Assembly (NCBI GenBank): GCA_035506155.1
Contig: DATJPX010000014.1
Location: forward strand, 1-14,878
From: UBA877 sp035506155
GTDB taxonomy: Bacteria; Chloroflexota; Anaerolineae; Anaerolineales; Villigracilaceae
Reading direction: 5' to 3'
Length of the DNA stretch: 14,878 bases
Shown: positions 6,613-13,263 of the stretch, in pieces
Layout of the letters: each line of letters opens with the position of its first letter
How positions within the stretch are numbered: the stretch's first letter is position 1
Translations under genes and position numbers: made by a program
Notes under the pieces: generated by a model
What the model was told of the DNA's origin: nothing
What the model saw: the letters and a program-made list of their open reading frames with translations, nothing else
The model's database searches: none

Positions 6613-8082
6613 CTAGATGGAGTCCTGGATGAATTTTGCCAGGTTTTCCCTGAGACGCCGGATGGAAGGCAAGTGCAGGTACATCATATGCCCGGCTTCA
6701 TAGTAGCTCATGCTGATGTTCGCCTGCAGACTCTTCTCGAGGCCCATGTGGCTGAAAGTGTATTGGGTGGCCAAGTAGGGCGTCGCCATGTCGTAATAAC
6801 CGTTGGCCACATGCACTTTCAGGGCCTGGTGATTGGAGATCGCCTTGCGCAGGGTCTCGGCTACATTGACGAAGCGGTTCTCGAACTCGGCATATGACCA
6901 GGGCGAGACCTTCGGCGTCAGGATTTCGTAGGGCAGGTCGCTTTCGTACTTCAACTCACCCCGGATGTAATCGTAGAAGGTCGCCGTATACGGACCCATG
7001 ATGGCGCTCATGCTCGGGTCTTCCTCGGGGAATTCCCCGGCGGAGTCCCGGTCGATGCCGGTGAAACGGCTGTCCAGCCGGCCGACGGTCCGGCGCCGGT
7101 CGCGCAGCAGCTCCTTGCAGAAGCGGAAGATGTTGATCCGCAGGTCGGTCCGGTCGAGGTAGTCCTCGGAAAGGCCGGTGTAGCGCGCCAGCTTGGCGAT
7201 CACCTGCCGGCGGTCCCGGTCGGTCAGGGCCGCGCCTTTTCCCAAGGCCAGGCTGTACTCGTTCAGGGAGAATTTCTCGACTTCCTTCAAGAGACTGGCG
7301 AGCGGTTTCCGGCTGCGGAGCTTGCCGTGGTACCAGGCTGTGGCGGCGTACGTGGGCAGGAACATGATGTATGGCAGGTCGTGGCCGGGAAAGAAGTCCG
7401 CCGTCCCGAAATCCAGGATCGACGAGACCAGCATGATGCCATTCAGGTACAGACCGTGCCGCTCCTGCAGGTAGCCTGACAGGCCGGCGGCCCGGGTCGT
7501 CCCGTAGCTTTCCCCGGCCAGGAACTTGGGCGAGGTCCAGCGCTGGTAGCGGGTGGCGTACAGCCGGATGAAGTCCCCGACCGATTCGATGTCCTTCTTG
7601 AAGCCGTGGAACTCCTTGGCTTTCTGTCCCTCCGCGGGACGGGAATAGCCGGTGCTGACCGGGTCGATGAAGACCAGGTCGGTCAGGTCAAGCAGGGTGA
7701 ATTCGTTGTCGACCAGGTGGTAGGGCGGCGGCAGCAATTTCCCGGCGTCGCCCATCTCGACCCGCCGCGGTCCCAGCAGCCCGAGGTGCAGCCAGACGGA
7801 TGAAGAGCCTGGACCGCCGTTGAATGAAAAGGTGATCGGGCGTTTGGATTTGTCCTCGACCCCATCCTTGACATAAGCGATGAAGAAGAACTGCGCCTTG
7901 GGCTTTTCGGTCTCGGTCTCCTTTTCCCGGTCGCCGGTCTCCTCTTTGAGAACGATGGTCCCGGTCGTGACCGTATAAGCCAGGTCCGTGCCGTGGACCT
8001 TGATCGAATGCCTGGTCTCCACCAGGTTGTCCTTGGGTTCTGGCTTTTTCTCCGTTTCAGGTTTCTTCCCTTCCTCGGCCAT
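6613..8082 (-). CDS. S10 family serine carboxypeptidase-like peptidase
   Basis: This 489-residue protein has the S10 hallmarks: FNGGPGSSS (88-95, oxyanion hole), GESYG with nucleophile S192, catalytic D431 in NGYYDMATP and H465 in YEAGHMMY. S10 enzymes remove C-terminal residues, often at acidic pH. Eukaryotic S10 enzymes and many bacterial homologues are secreted, but this one starts with a Lys/Glu/Pro-rich hydrophilic stretch (1-20) and has no signal peptide or membrane segment, so as read it should be cytoplasmic. AAGGAGG lies 4 bases before the ATG, which supports this start. An acidic/Lys insertion at about 47-62 interrupts the first strand region. The gene follows the ACT-domain gene by 28 bases and is probably co-transcribed with it; a strong terminator follows. 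Confidence 0.93.
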   Translation of the reverse strand: MAEEGKKPETEKKPEPKDNLVETRHSIKVHGTDLAYTVTTGTIVLKEETGDREKETETEKPKAQFFFIAYVKDGVEDKSKRPITFSFNGGPGSSSVWLHLGLLGPRRVEMGDAGKLLPPPYHLVDNEFTLLDLTDLVFIDPVSTGYSRPAEGQKAKEFHGFKKDIESVGDFIRLYATRYQRWTSPKFLAGESYGTTRAAGLSGYLQERHGLYLNGIMLVSSILDFGTADFFPGHDLPYIMFLPTYAATAWYHGKLRSRKPLASLLKEVEKFSLNEYSLALGKGAALTDRDRRQVIAKLARYTGLSEDYLDRTDLRINIFRFCKELLRDRRRTVGRLDSRFTGIDRDSAGEFPEEDPSMSAIMGPYTATFYDYIRGELKYESDLPYEILTPKVSPWSYAEFENRFVNVAETLRKAISNHQALKVHVANGYYDMATPYLATQYTFSHMGLEKSLQANISMSYYEAGHMMYLHLPSIRRLRENLAKFIQDSI

Positions 8083-8110
8083 GGGTCCTCCTTTGATACG
8101 GATAAAGGGA

Positions 8111-8491
8111 TCAATCGAATTGGTATCCGCGGGCTTCGAGCGCCGACCGGGCCTGGTCGAGACTCCCGGCCTTCACAAGAAGATAATCGGTGTCGAACGT
8201 CGAGATGGCGAACAGGCTGACTCCCGCCTTTGCCAGCGCTTCCGAAAGCCCGGCCATCACGCCGATCATGCCCAGGTCCAGGGGACCGTTGACTTTGATC
8301 ACGGACCAGCCGGGGTCGGAGCGGATGCCTTCCCCGAGCAGTTCCTCCCGGACGACGATCGAGAGTTCCTCGTGGGTGGATGTGATGGAGTAGAACGGAC
8401 TCGTGAATACGCTCACCGGGATGGTGGTGCCGGGTGGGAGTCGATGGATGGTGTATGTACCTTCGAGGGCGCGTAGCGTGGGAATGGTCAT
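8111..8491 (-). CDS. ACT-domain protein, probable amino-acid-sensing
   Basis: This 126-residue protein appears to consist of two ACT-like halves. Residues about 60-126 (GWSVIKVNGPLDLGMIGVMAGLSEALAKAG, then SLFAISTFDTDYLLVK) match the ACT_7/CASTOR-like group of stand-alone ACT proteins, in which paired ACT folds bind an amino acid at their interface. No catalytic domain is attached. The ATG at 8491 has GGAG 4-5 bases upstream. A TATAAT lies only about 17 bases before the start, giving a very short leader of about 10 bases. It is followed at 28 bases by the S10 peptidase gene, so it may sense a peptidase product; that link is inference. Confidence 0.85.
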   Translation of the reverse strand: MTIPTLRALEGTYTIHRLPPGTTIPVSVFTSPFYSITSTHEELSIVVREELLGEGIRSDPGWSVIKVNGPLDLGMIGVMAGLSEALAKAGVSLFAISTFDTDYLLVKAGSLDQARSALEARGYQFD

Positions 8492-8507
8492 GATCTCCAG
8501 CCCTTCA

Positions 8508-8513
8508 ATTATA
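8508..8513 (-). promoter_or_regulatory. Candidate -10 box for ACT/S10 operon
   Basis: A perfect TATAAT on the minus strand lies in the 45-base gap after the YbaK-like gene. It would give a leader of roughly 10 bases. No -35 is seen at 15-19 bases upstream; TTGATC lies 21 bases away. Confidence 0.45.
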
Positions 8514-8536
8514 CGGCAGTCTTTCCGCCGGTTCGA

Positions 8537-9004
8537 TCAACTGAATTCCCCGATTTCGATCCCTTCCAGCGCCTGCTTCAGGTCAATGGTTTTCAGGAGG
8601 ATCGCCAGGCCGCGCACTCCCGAGCCGAGTGAGATTTCCTCCGGTTGGAAGACACTCTCGTCGGCCAGCAGGTGCATCGGGGCGGGCAGCCCAAGCGGGG
8701 TGACCGCTCCCCGCACGAAACCAGTCGCGGCCAGGACTTCCGCCTCGCTGGCCATCGAGATCCGCGATACCCCCAAGTAAGCGCGCACTTTCTTCCAAGA
8801 GATCTGACCCGGCCCGGCCATCAGAACCATGACGAACTGTCCCTTGGCGAGTCGAAAGACGATGCTGCGGATCACCTGGCCGGGAGTCTGGCCGCGCTGA
8901 CTGGCGGCCTCTTCGAGCGATCCCGGAGGTTGTTCGTGGCGGAACACACGGTAGGATATGCCCAGATTGTCCAGGGCACGGCCGGCGGGAGATGAGTCTG
9001 TCAT
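8537..9004 (-). CDS. YbaK/ProX-type aminoacyl-tRNA deacylase family protein
   Basis: This 155-residue protein matches the YbaK/EbsC editing-domain fold: RVFRHEQPPGSLEEAASQRG at the N-terminus, VIRSIVFRLAKGQFVMVLM, KKVRAYLG, the TGFVRGAVTPLGLP loop and a C-terminal GSGVRGLAILLK segment. Family members hydrolyse mischarged tRNAs such as Cys-tRNA(Pro) or Ala-tRNA(Pro) in trans. The lysine normally found in the KT(L/V) motif and important for activity in YbaK is Arg here (R46), so the exact substrate or activity is uncertain. The start at 9004 gives the standard family length and has AGGAAGG directly upstream; an upstream in-frame start would add 22 residues unlike the family. It is probably its own transcription unit. 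Confidence 0.88.
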   Translation of the reverse strand: MTDSSPAGRALDNLGISYRVFRHEQPPGSLEEAASQRGQTPGQVIRSIVFRLAKGQFVMVLMAGPGQISWKKVRAYLGVSRISMASEAEVLAATGFVRGAVTPLGLPAPMHLLADESVFQPEEISLGSGVRGLAILLKTIDLKQALEGIEIGEFS

Positions 9005-9012
9005 CCTTCCTA

Positions 9013-9018
9013 AATATA
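9013..9018 (-). promoter_or_regulatory. Weak candidate -10 box for YbaK-like gene
   Basis: TATATT on the minus strand ends 8 bases before the ATG, which would make the message almost leaderless. An alternative is the TATAAT at 9131-9136 on the same strand, which would give a leader of about 120 bases. Confidence 0.25.
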
Positions 9019-9114
9019 CAATCCTTCTGTGAGTCGGGCAATCCCCGCTCCGGGCGGGCAGATAGTACATTCTTCCCTCCCCCGAATGGTGGGATGGAGG
9101 ATGGCTACCCGGGC

Positions 9115-9138
9115 GATATAATTATGACAAATTATATC
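9115..9138. promoter_or_regulatory. Perfect 9-bp dyad carrying two divergent TATAAT boxes
   Basis: GATATAATT (9115-9123), a 6-base spacer and AATTATATC (9130-9138) form a perfect inverted repeat. Each arm contains a consensus -10 hexamer, one facing the beta-helix lipoprotein gene and the other facing the YbaK-like gene. It may be a divergent promoter, an operator, or both. Confidence 0.5.
9117..9122 (+). promoter_or_regulatory. Candidate -10 box for beta-helix lipoprotein gene
   Basis: A perfect TATAAT lies about 87 bases before the start codon. The predicted leader contains a small CGGGC-ATT-GCCCG hairpin (9144-9156). No -35 is seen. Confidence 0.45.
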
Positions 9139-9208
9139 CTATTCGGGCATTGCCCGATTGTCCCACCCTGGCAAGCCGGAATGGGAATTCGATTATCGGA
9201 GGAGAGAG

Positions 9209-11302
9209 ATGAGTCGGCGGTCCATACTTTACACGATCCCACTTGCCATCTTGGTGTTGTTCGCCCAGGCTTGCAGTATGCCTGGCACCGGCACACCCAC
9301 GCCCACGGCTTCGGGTCCCTTGACACTGTATGTCTCGACGACCGGGAACGATGCCAACAACTGCCAGAGCCTTGCAACTGCCTGTCAGACCCTCTACCGC
9401 GCCATCAGTTACGTGGCGATGCCCGGCAGCACGATCCATATCGGTCCGGGCAGGTTCGACAATTACACCTCATGGGAGCCGCGCTTCAGCCTCAACCTGG
9501 TCGGCGCGGGGGTGGACAGCACGACCCTGGTTGCCAACGGGGGCGATGTGCTCCAACTGGCCTATCCGGGCAATTTCGATATCCGTGACCTGAGCATCGT
9601 CGGAACCAATCCGGCGACGGGCGGGGGCAACGGGATCGAGGTCCGCGCCGGGGTGACCCTGACCCTGGAGAACTGCCACATCAGCGGGAAATACTGGGGC
9701 CTGCGCCTGTTCGCCGAGGCGACAGCCACAGCCAGCAACTGTAGCTTCACGGGAAATTACTACGGGGTCGCGAATTTCGGCAATTTGGTCATGAGCGCAT
9801 CGACCTTCACGACGAACCAGGTCGCCATGGATAACCAGGGAGTGGCCCAGGTACAGACGACAGATTTCGATCGCAACGGCAGCTTCGACACGACCAGCTT
9901 TGCAGCCAGTCCGACCATCTCCACGGAAGGGAGCGGCCGCCTGACCATCGCCGGCGGAAGCCTCTCCAACAGCCGCGGCTACGGGCTCGTCCTCGATGGC
10001 GGTTCCGCCCTTCTCGACGGCGTGGATGTCCATGACAACGCCGGGATGGCGGTCTGGCAGCAGCAGGGGACCCTGGAAATCCGCTCGAGCCAGATCCGGG
10101 ACAACGGATCGTACGGGCTGGCGGTTGGCGGCCTTACAGGGGTTACATCCGTCGGTTTCGCCTACATTCATGAAACGGCGATCGTCCGGAACGGCACCGC
10201 CGGTGTGCACCTGGATGGGGGAACCGTCCTGCTGCAGAATGTCACCGTCAGTGGCAACCGGACCGGCAGCACGGGCGGCGGTGGGATCTGGATCGATGGA
10301 GGCGGACTGCTCCTGCTGGATTCTACGGTCGCCTTCAATACCGGCCATGGGATCCAGGCCGGCCCGGGCGAATTTCCGGCCTCCATCCTTGCCCGTCGGT
10401 CCGTGGTGGCCTTGAACTCCGCCCAACAGTGCCAGGTGGATAGCCGGGTTAGCACGTCATATGACCATCCCACCTTCATGTGCAACGAATCCTTCACGGC
10501 GGCGAGTTTGGGTCTGGGTCCGTTGACCTCCCAGGCCGGCACCCTGGTCCATCCCCTGCTGTCCGGAAGCCCGCTGATCGACGCAGGTGGACCGGTCGGA
10601 CTGTGCGGGTCGATCGACCAGCGCCATTACGTCCGCCCGGCCGGTGCGACTTGCGACGTGGGGGCGTATGAGTGGAATGCCGTTCCCGCGCTGGTGTACG
10701 TCCCGCCCATCACCACATTGCTGCCCTTGCGCCCGACCGATACACCCGCTCCGACTGTCCTGGCGGCATCCAGGGCGACGGACACCGGCCCTGCTGCGAC
10801 GGTAGCCCAGGTGATCCCGACGCTGAACGCCTTCTGCCGGAAAGGTCCCGGCACCCTTTACGACCAGATCTCGGTCCTGCAGAAAGGCACTGCCTACAAT
10901 GTAATCGGGCGTAACGGCCAGAATACCTGGTGGCAGATCCAGGGGCCGGACGGCAAAGACTGCTGGGTGGGGGACGCAAATGTTTCCAGGCAGGGACCGG
11001 TCGATCAGGTTTCGGTCGGTCTGGCGGCTCCGCTTCCGGCGACCCCGACGAAATTCGTCGACTCGTTTACCTGTGATATCAAGGCCAAGACGCTCGGCGT
11101 GTCGTTCAACTGGGCGATGACAGCCGGTGCAACGGGCTACCGGATCTATCGCAACGGCAGCCAGCTTGTGACTGTGGATGCGACCACCACGTCGTACCAT
11201 GACGACGCGCCCCTGGCTGTCGATCTGACCTACGAACTGGAGGCATTCAATCTCAACGGGGTGGCGCCGCGCCTTTCGGTCACCGTTCCCGCTTGCAAGT
11301 AA
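9209..11302 (+). CDS. Secreted lipoprotein: parallel beta-helix plus SH3b and FN3-like domains
   Basis: This 697-residue protein starts with an Arg-rich, hydrophobic signal and a probable lipidated C22, although its lipobox (FAQAC) is not canonical. Residues about 38-80 (LYVSTTGNDANNCQ...ACQTLYRAISYVA) are the usual opening of right-handed beta-helix surface proteins. Repeated turns rich in N, G and D run to about 470. The DQRHYVRP...CDVGAYE segment (C482) is the closing motif seen in choice-of-anchor Q-type beta-helix proteins. After a TPAPT linker, residues 534-697 are an SH3b domain with C543 and C585 plus an FN3-like domain, nearly identical to the end of the next lipoprotein. GGAGG lies 6 bases before the ATG. 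The likely role is a cell-surface polysaccharide-binding or adhesion protein; lyase activity is possible but no catalytic motif can be named. A terminator follows. Confidence 0.85.
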   Translation: MSRRSILYTIPLAILVLFAQACSMPGTGTPTPTASGPLTLYVSTTGNDANNCQSLATACQTLYRAISYVAMPGSTIHIGPGRFDNYTSWEPRFSLNLVGAGVDSTTLVANGGDVLQLAYPGNFDIRDLSIVGTNPATGGGNGIEVRAGVTLTLENCHISGKYWGLRLFAEATATASNCSFTGNYYGVANFGNLVMSASTFTTNQVAMDNQGVAQVQTTDFDRNGSFDTTSFAASPTISTEGSGRLTIAGGSLSNSRGYGLVLDGGSALLDGVDVHDNAGMAVWQQQGTLEIRSSQIRDNGSYGLAVGGLTGVTSVGFAYIHETAIVRNGTAGVHLDGGTVLLQNVTVSGNRTGSTGGGGIWIDGGGLLLLDSTVAFNTGHGIQAGPGEFPASILARRSVVALNSAQQCQVDSRVSTSYDHPTFMCNESFTAASLGLGPLTSQAGTLVHPLLSGSPLIDAGGPVGLCGSIDQRHYVRPAGATCDVGAYEWNAVPALVYVPPITTLLPLRPTDTPAPTVLAASRATDTGPAATVAQVIPTLNAFCRKGPGTLYDQISVLQKGTAYNVIGRNGQNTWWQIQGPDGKDCWVGDANVSRQGPVDQVSVGLAAPLPATPTKFVDSFTCDIKAKTLGVSFNWAMTAGATGYRIYRNGSQLVTVDATTTSYHDDAPLAVDLTYELEAFNLNGVAPRLSVTVPACK
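10808..11299 (+). repeat. SH3b-FN3 cassette, copy 1
   Basis: A 492-base coding segment (164 residues) ends exactly at the stop codon. It aligns without gaps to 12672-13163; by hand count 133 of 164 residues are identical. Many differences at the DNA level are silent. Confidence 0.9.
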
Positions 11303-11316
11303 AGGGGAAATCCCCA

Positions 11317-11344
11317 GGTCCCTCCCGGATGGGAGGGACCTTTT
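11317..11344 (+). terminator. Intrinsic terminator after beta-helix lipoprotein gene
   Basis: A perfect 10-bp stem GGTCCCTCCC/GGGAGGGACC with a GGAT loop is followed by TTTT. A small GGGG/CCCC hairpin (11304-11315) lies between it and the stop codon. Confidence 0.88.
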
Positions 11345-11438
11345 ATGTCATCCGTAGATTGGGTGAATCGTCCATTTTCCGCCGATAGTACCGAAGAGTA
11401 CTTCGGAAGCGGTTCAATTCGGATTGACGCGCAGTTTT

Positions 11439-11444
11439 TATAAT
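11439..11444 (+). promoter_or_regulatory. Candidate -10 box in lipoprotein spacer
   Basis: A perfect TATAAT is preceded by TTGACG at 11424-11429, but only 9 bases separate the two, too close for a normal -35/-10 pair. Transcription from here would meet two terminator-like hairpins before the next gene. Confidence 0.4.
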
Positions 11445-11537
11445 GTTACCATTAAGATATATATCATCGACTTTATAAGAAAGTTTGAGTGAAATGGGCA
11501 TGGAGGGGCTCGAAAACAGGGGCGGCGCGATCGATGA

Positions 11538-11568
11538 CGGATGGGACAAGTTGCCCTCCGGTTTTTTT
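11538..11568 (+). terminator. Terminator-like hairpin in lipoprotein spacer (first)
   Basis: CGGA and GGG (with one bulged T between them) pair with CCC and TCCG around an 8-base loop. GG and seven Ts follow. It is not next to any annotated stop codon. Confidence 0.5.
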
Positions 11569-11599
11569 CAGATTGGCTTGATCGAAGACAGGGCTTGTT

Positions 11600-11631
11600 G
11601 GATGCTTGCGGTTACGCGGCATCCATTTTTT
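11600..11631 (+). terminator. Terminator-like hairpin in lipoprotein spacer (second)
   Basis: A GGATGC/GCATCC stem continues, after one bulged T, into TGCG/CGCG with a GTTA loop. It is followed by A and six Ts. It is about 32 bases past the previous hairpin and 72 bases before the next ATG. Confidence 0.6.
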
Positions 11632-11637
11632 ATCGTC

Positions 11638-11660
11638 CCGGCTTTTCTCCCTTAAGCCGG
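11638..11660 (+). promoter_or_regulatory. Leader hairpin upstream of Ig-like lipoprotein gene
   Basis: A perfect 7-bp stem CCGGCTT/AAGCCGG has a 9-base pyrimidine loop. No T-tract follows directly, so it is more likely a leader structure than a terminator. No known riboswitch was recognised. Confidence 0.4.
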
Positions 11661-11702
11661 TGAATAGACCTTTTCATGTAAGGATTATTGAGAGGCGATT
11701 TG

Positions 11703-13166
11703 ATGAAAAAAATTGTAATGATCGGTATGCTTCTATTGACCTTTCTCTTGAGCGCGTGTTCTCTCCCGACCCCGATCCCGGCGGGACCTCTCACGATCAC
11801 ACTCCGACCGAGCGTCACCACGGTCAAGTATGGCGGCTGCGACCCGCATGTCATGCAAATGGACGCCAGCCTGCATGGGGATACCGGCTCCGTGTCCTAT
11901 GTGGCCCTGATGTGGTCCTTCCACTACCCGGACGGCAGCCTGACGCCCGGCGCGACCGGGACGAGCGAGCTGCCCATGACGCCAACGACGCCGGGGAATT
12001 ACACCTGGTCCTACGATTTCGGCGCCGGGCCGGGCTTCCCGTACCAGGATTTCGTTCTCGACTTTGATGTCCGGGCGTACGACCATTCCGGCAGCCTGAT
12101 CACCCACCAGCCGCTTCAAGGCGTCCAGTGGCTGTCCTGCACCCACCTGAGCGCCGTCCCATCGGTCGCCCACATTTACATGACGGCAACCCTGACGGCG
12201 TGGGACGATCCGCTATACTACGGCGATTGCGACCCGCATGTGCTCGGCATCCGACTGGAGTTGGGCGGCGACGTGACCACCCGGGCGCGGGTTGCCCGGG
12301 CGGAGGCCCAGGTCACGTTCACCAATCCCGACGGGAGTCCGCTGGCAGCCCCGATTGCCGGTGAAACAGTCCCATTGACCCAGGTGGCTGACGGTGTCTA
12401 TACCGGAACGGACGATTTCGGCGCTGCCCATCGTGGGACACTACCTTGGACGCTGCCGATGGCCTTGCATGTCGAAGGCTTCGATTATGACAGCGCAGGC
12501 GTCCAATTGAACGGATCGTATCGGGACAGCAGCGGCAACCTGGTCTCGGAAGCCTCGGATATTGCCATCCTCAAATTCCTCCCGTGCGGTTCGGCAACTC
12601 CGACAAGCGCTTCCGGCGGCGCCGGGGCTGCGGCGGACGCAACGCCCACGGCGACCGCCCAGCTGGCGGCTCAAGTGATCCCTAACCTGAACGCCTTCTG
12701 CCGCAGGGGACCGGGTACGCTCTACGACCAGGTCTCGGTCCTGCAAAAGGGGACTGCCTACACCGTGATCGGGCGGACCAGCCAGAATACTTGGTGGCAG
12801 ATCCAGGGACCGGGTGGAAAGGACTGCTGGGTGGGGGATGCCAACGTCGGCAAGCAGGGAGCGGTCGAGACTCTGCCGGTCGTCGCCGTGCCTCCGCTTC
12901 CGGCGACGCCGGCCAAGTTCGTCGACTCGTTTACCTGCGACATCAAGGCCAAGACTCTCGGCGTATCGTTCAACTGGGCGGCGGCAGCGGGCGCGACGGG
13001 CTACCGGATCTATCGCAACGGCAGCCTGCTGGCGACCGTGGACGCCAATACAACTTCATATCATGACATTGCGCCGTTGGGTATGGACCTTACTTACGAA
13101 TTGGAGGCGTTCGACGCATTTGGGGTGGCGCCGCGCCTCTCGGTCGCCGTCCCGGCCTGCAAGTAA
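11703..13166 (+). CDS. Secreted lipoprotein: two Ig-like repeats plus SH3b and FN3-like domains
   Basis: This 487-residue protein has a clear lipoprotein signal (MKK, hydrophobic stretch, lipobox LSAC, lipidated C19). Two related beta-rich repeats follow, about 29-145 and about 150-300. Each opens with YG-x-CDPHV (C46, C176) and shares later PDGS, DFGA and (F/Y)D motifs, so they arose by internal duplication. A short Ala/Thr linker leads to the SH3b-FN3 cassette at 324-487, almost the same as in the preceding lipoprotein, with the SH3b cysteines kept. I chose the ATG at 11703 because it begins the signal peptide and has GAGG upstream; a TTG five codons earlier is less likely. It probably sits on the outer face of the membrane. 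The role of the Ig-like repeats is unknown. Confidence 0.82.
   Translation: MKKIVMIGMLLLTFLLSACSLPTPIPAGPLTITLRPSVTTVKYGGCDPHVMQMDASLHGDTGSVSYVALMWSFHYPDGSLTPGATGTSELPMTPTTPGNYTWSYDFGAGPGFPYQDFVLDFDVRAYDHSGSLITHQPLQGVQWLSCTHLSAVPSVAHIYMTATLTAWDDPLYYGDCDPHVLGIRLELGGDVTTRARVARAEAQVTFTNPDGSPLAAPIAGETVPLTQVADGVYTGTDDFGAAHRGTLPWTLPMALHVEGFDYDSAGVQLNGSYRDSSGNLVSEASDIAILKFLPCGSATPTSASGGAGAAADATPTATAQLAAQVIPNLNAFCRRGPGTLYDQVSVLQKGTAYTVIGRTSQNTWWQIQGPGGKDCWVGDANVGKQGAVETLPVVAVPPLPATPAKFVDSFTCDIKAKTLGVSFNWAAAAGATGYRIYRNGSLLATVDANTTSYHDIAPLGMDLTYELEAFDAFGVAPRLSVAVPACK
12672..13163 (+). repeat. SH3b-FN3 cassette, copy 2
   Basis: This is the second copy of the 492-base coding cassette described at 10808-11299, again ending at the stop codon. 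Differences cluster in the SH3b-FN3 linker (cassette residues about 60-75); segments such as KFVDSFTCDIKAKTLGVSFNW are nearly unchanged. Confidence 0.9.
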
Positions 13167-13180
13167 TCCGGCTGTTTTCC

Positions 13181-13207
13181 AAAGTCCCTCCCCGGCGGAG
13201 GGACTTT
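13181..13207 (+). terminator. Intrinsic terminator after Ig-like lipoprotein gene
   Basis: An 11-bp stem AAAGTCCCTCC/GGAGGGACTTT with a 5-base loop ends in TTTT. Its core GTCCCTCC/GGAGGGAC is the same as in the terminator after the first cassette copy. Confidence 0.88.
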
Positions 13208-13263
13208 TCCTACGCTTGGGATGAATTTCACGGATTTCTAACATTAAAATGATAAATATTGGA

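Larger units (their letters stand above)
11345..11702 (+). other. Structured intergenic spacer with no supported gene
   Basis: These 358 bases between the two large lipoprotein genes are more AT-rich than the flanks. In order they contain a CCGAAG/CTTCGG hairpin (11390-11405), a TATAAT box (11439-11444), a terminator-like hairpin with seven Ts (11538-11568), a second one with six Ts (11600-11631), and a CCGGCTT/AAGCCGG hairpin (11638-11660) about 40 bases before the next start codon. A 68-codon minus-strand frame crosses it but has no ribosome-binding site or recognisable product. It may hold a small RNA or an attenuated leader. Confidence 0.5.

Noticed and set aside
11424..11444. TTGACG plus TATAAT as a classical sigma-70 promoter
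   Set aside because: The spacing between the hexamers is 9 bases, far from the usual 16-18, so only the -10 box was kept.
11343..11549. A 68-codon minus-strand open frame in the lipoprotein spacer
   Set aside because: No ribosome-binding site, no recognisable sequence, and it crosses the TATAAT box; chance frame in AT-rich DNA is more likely.
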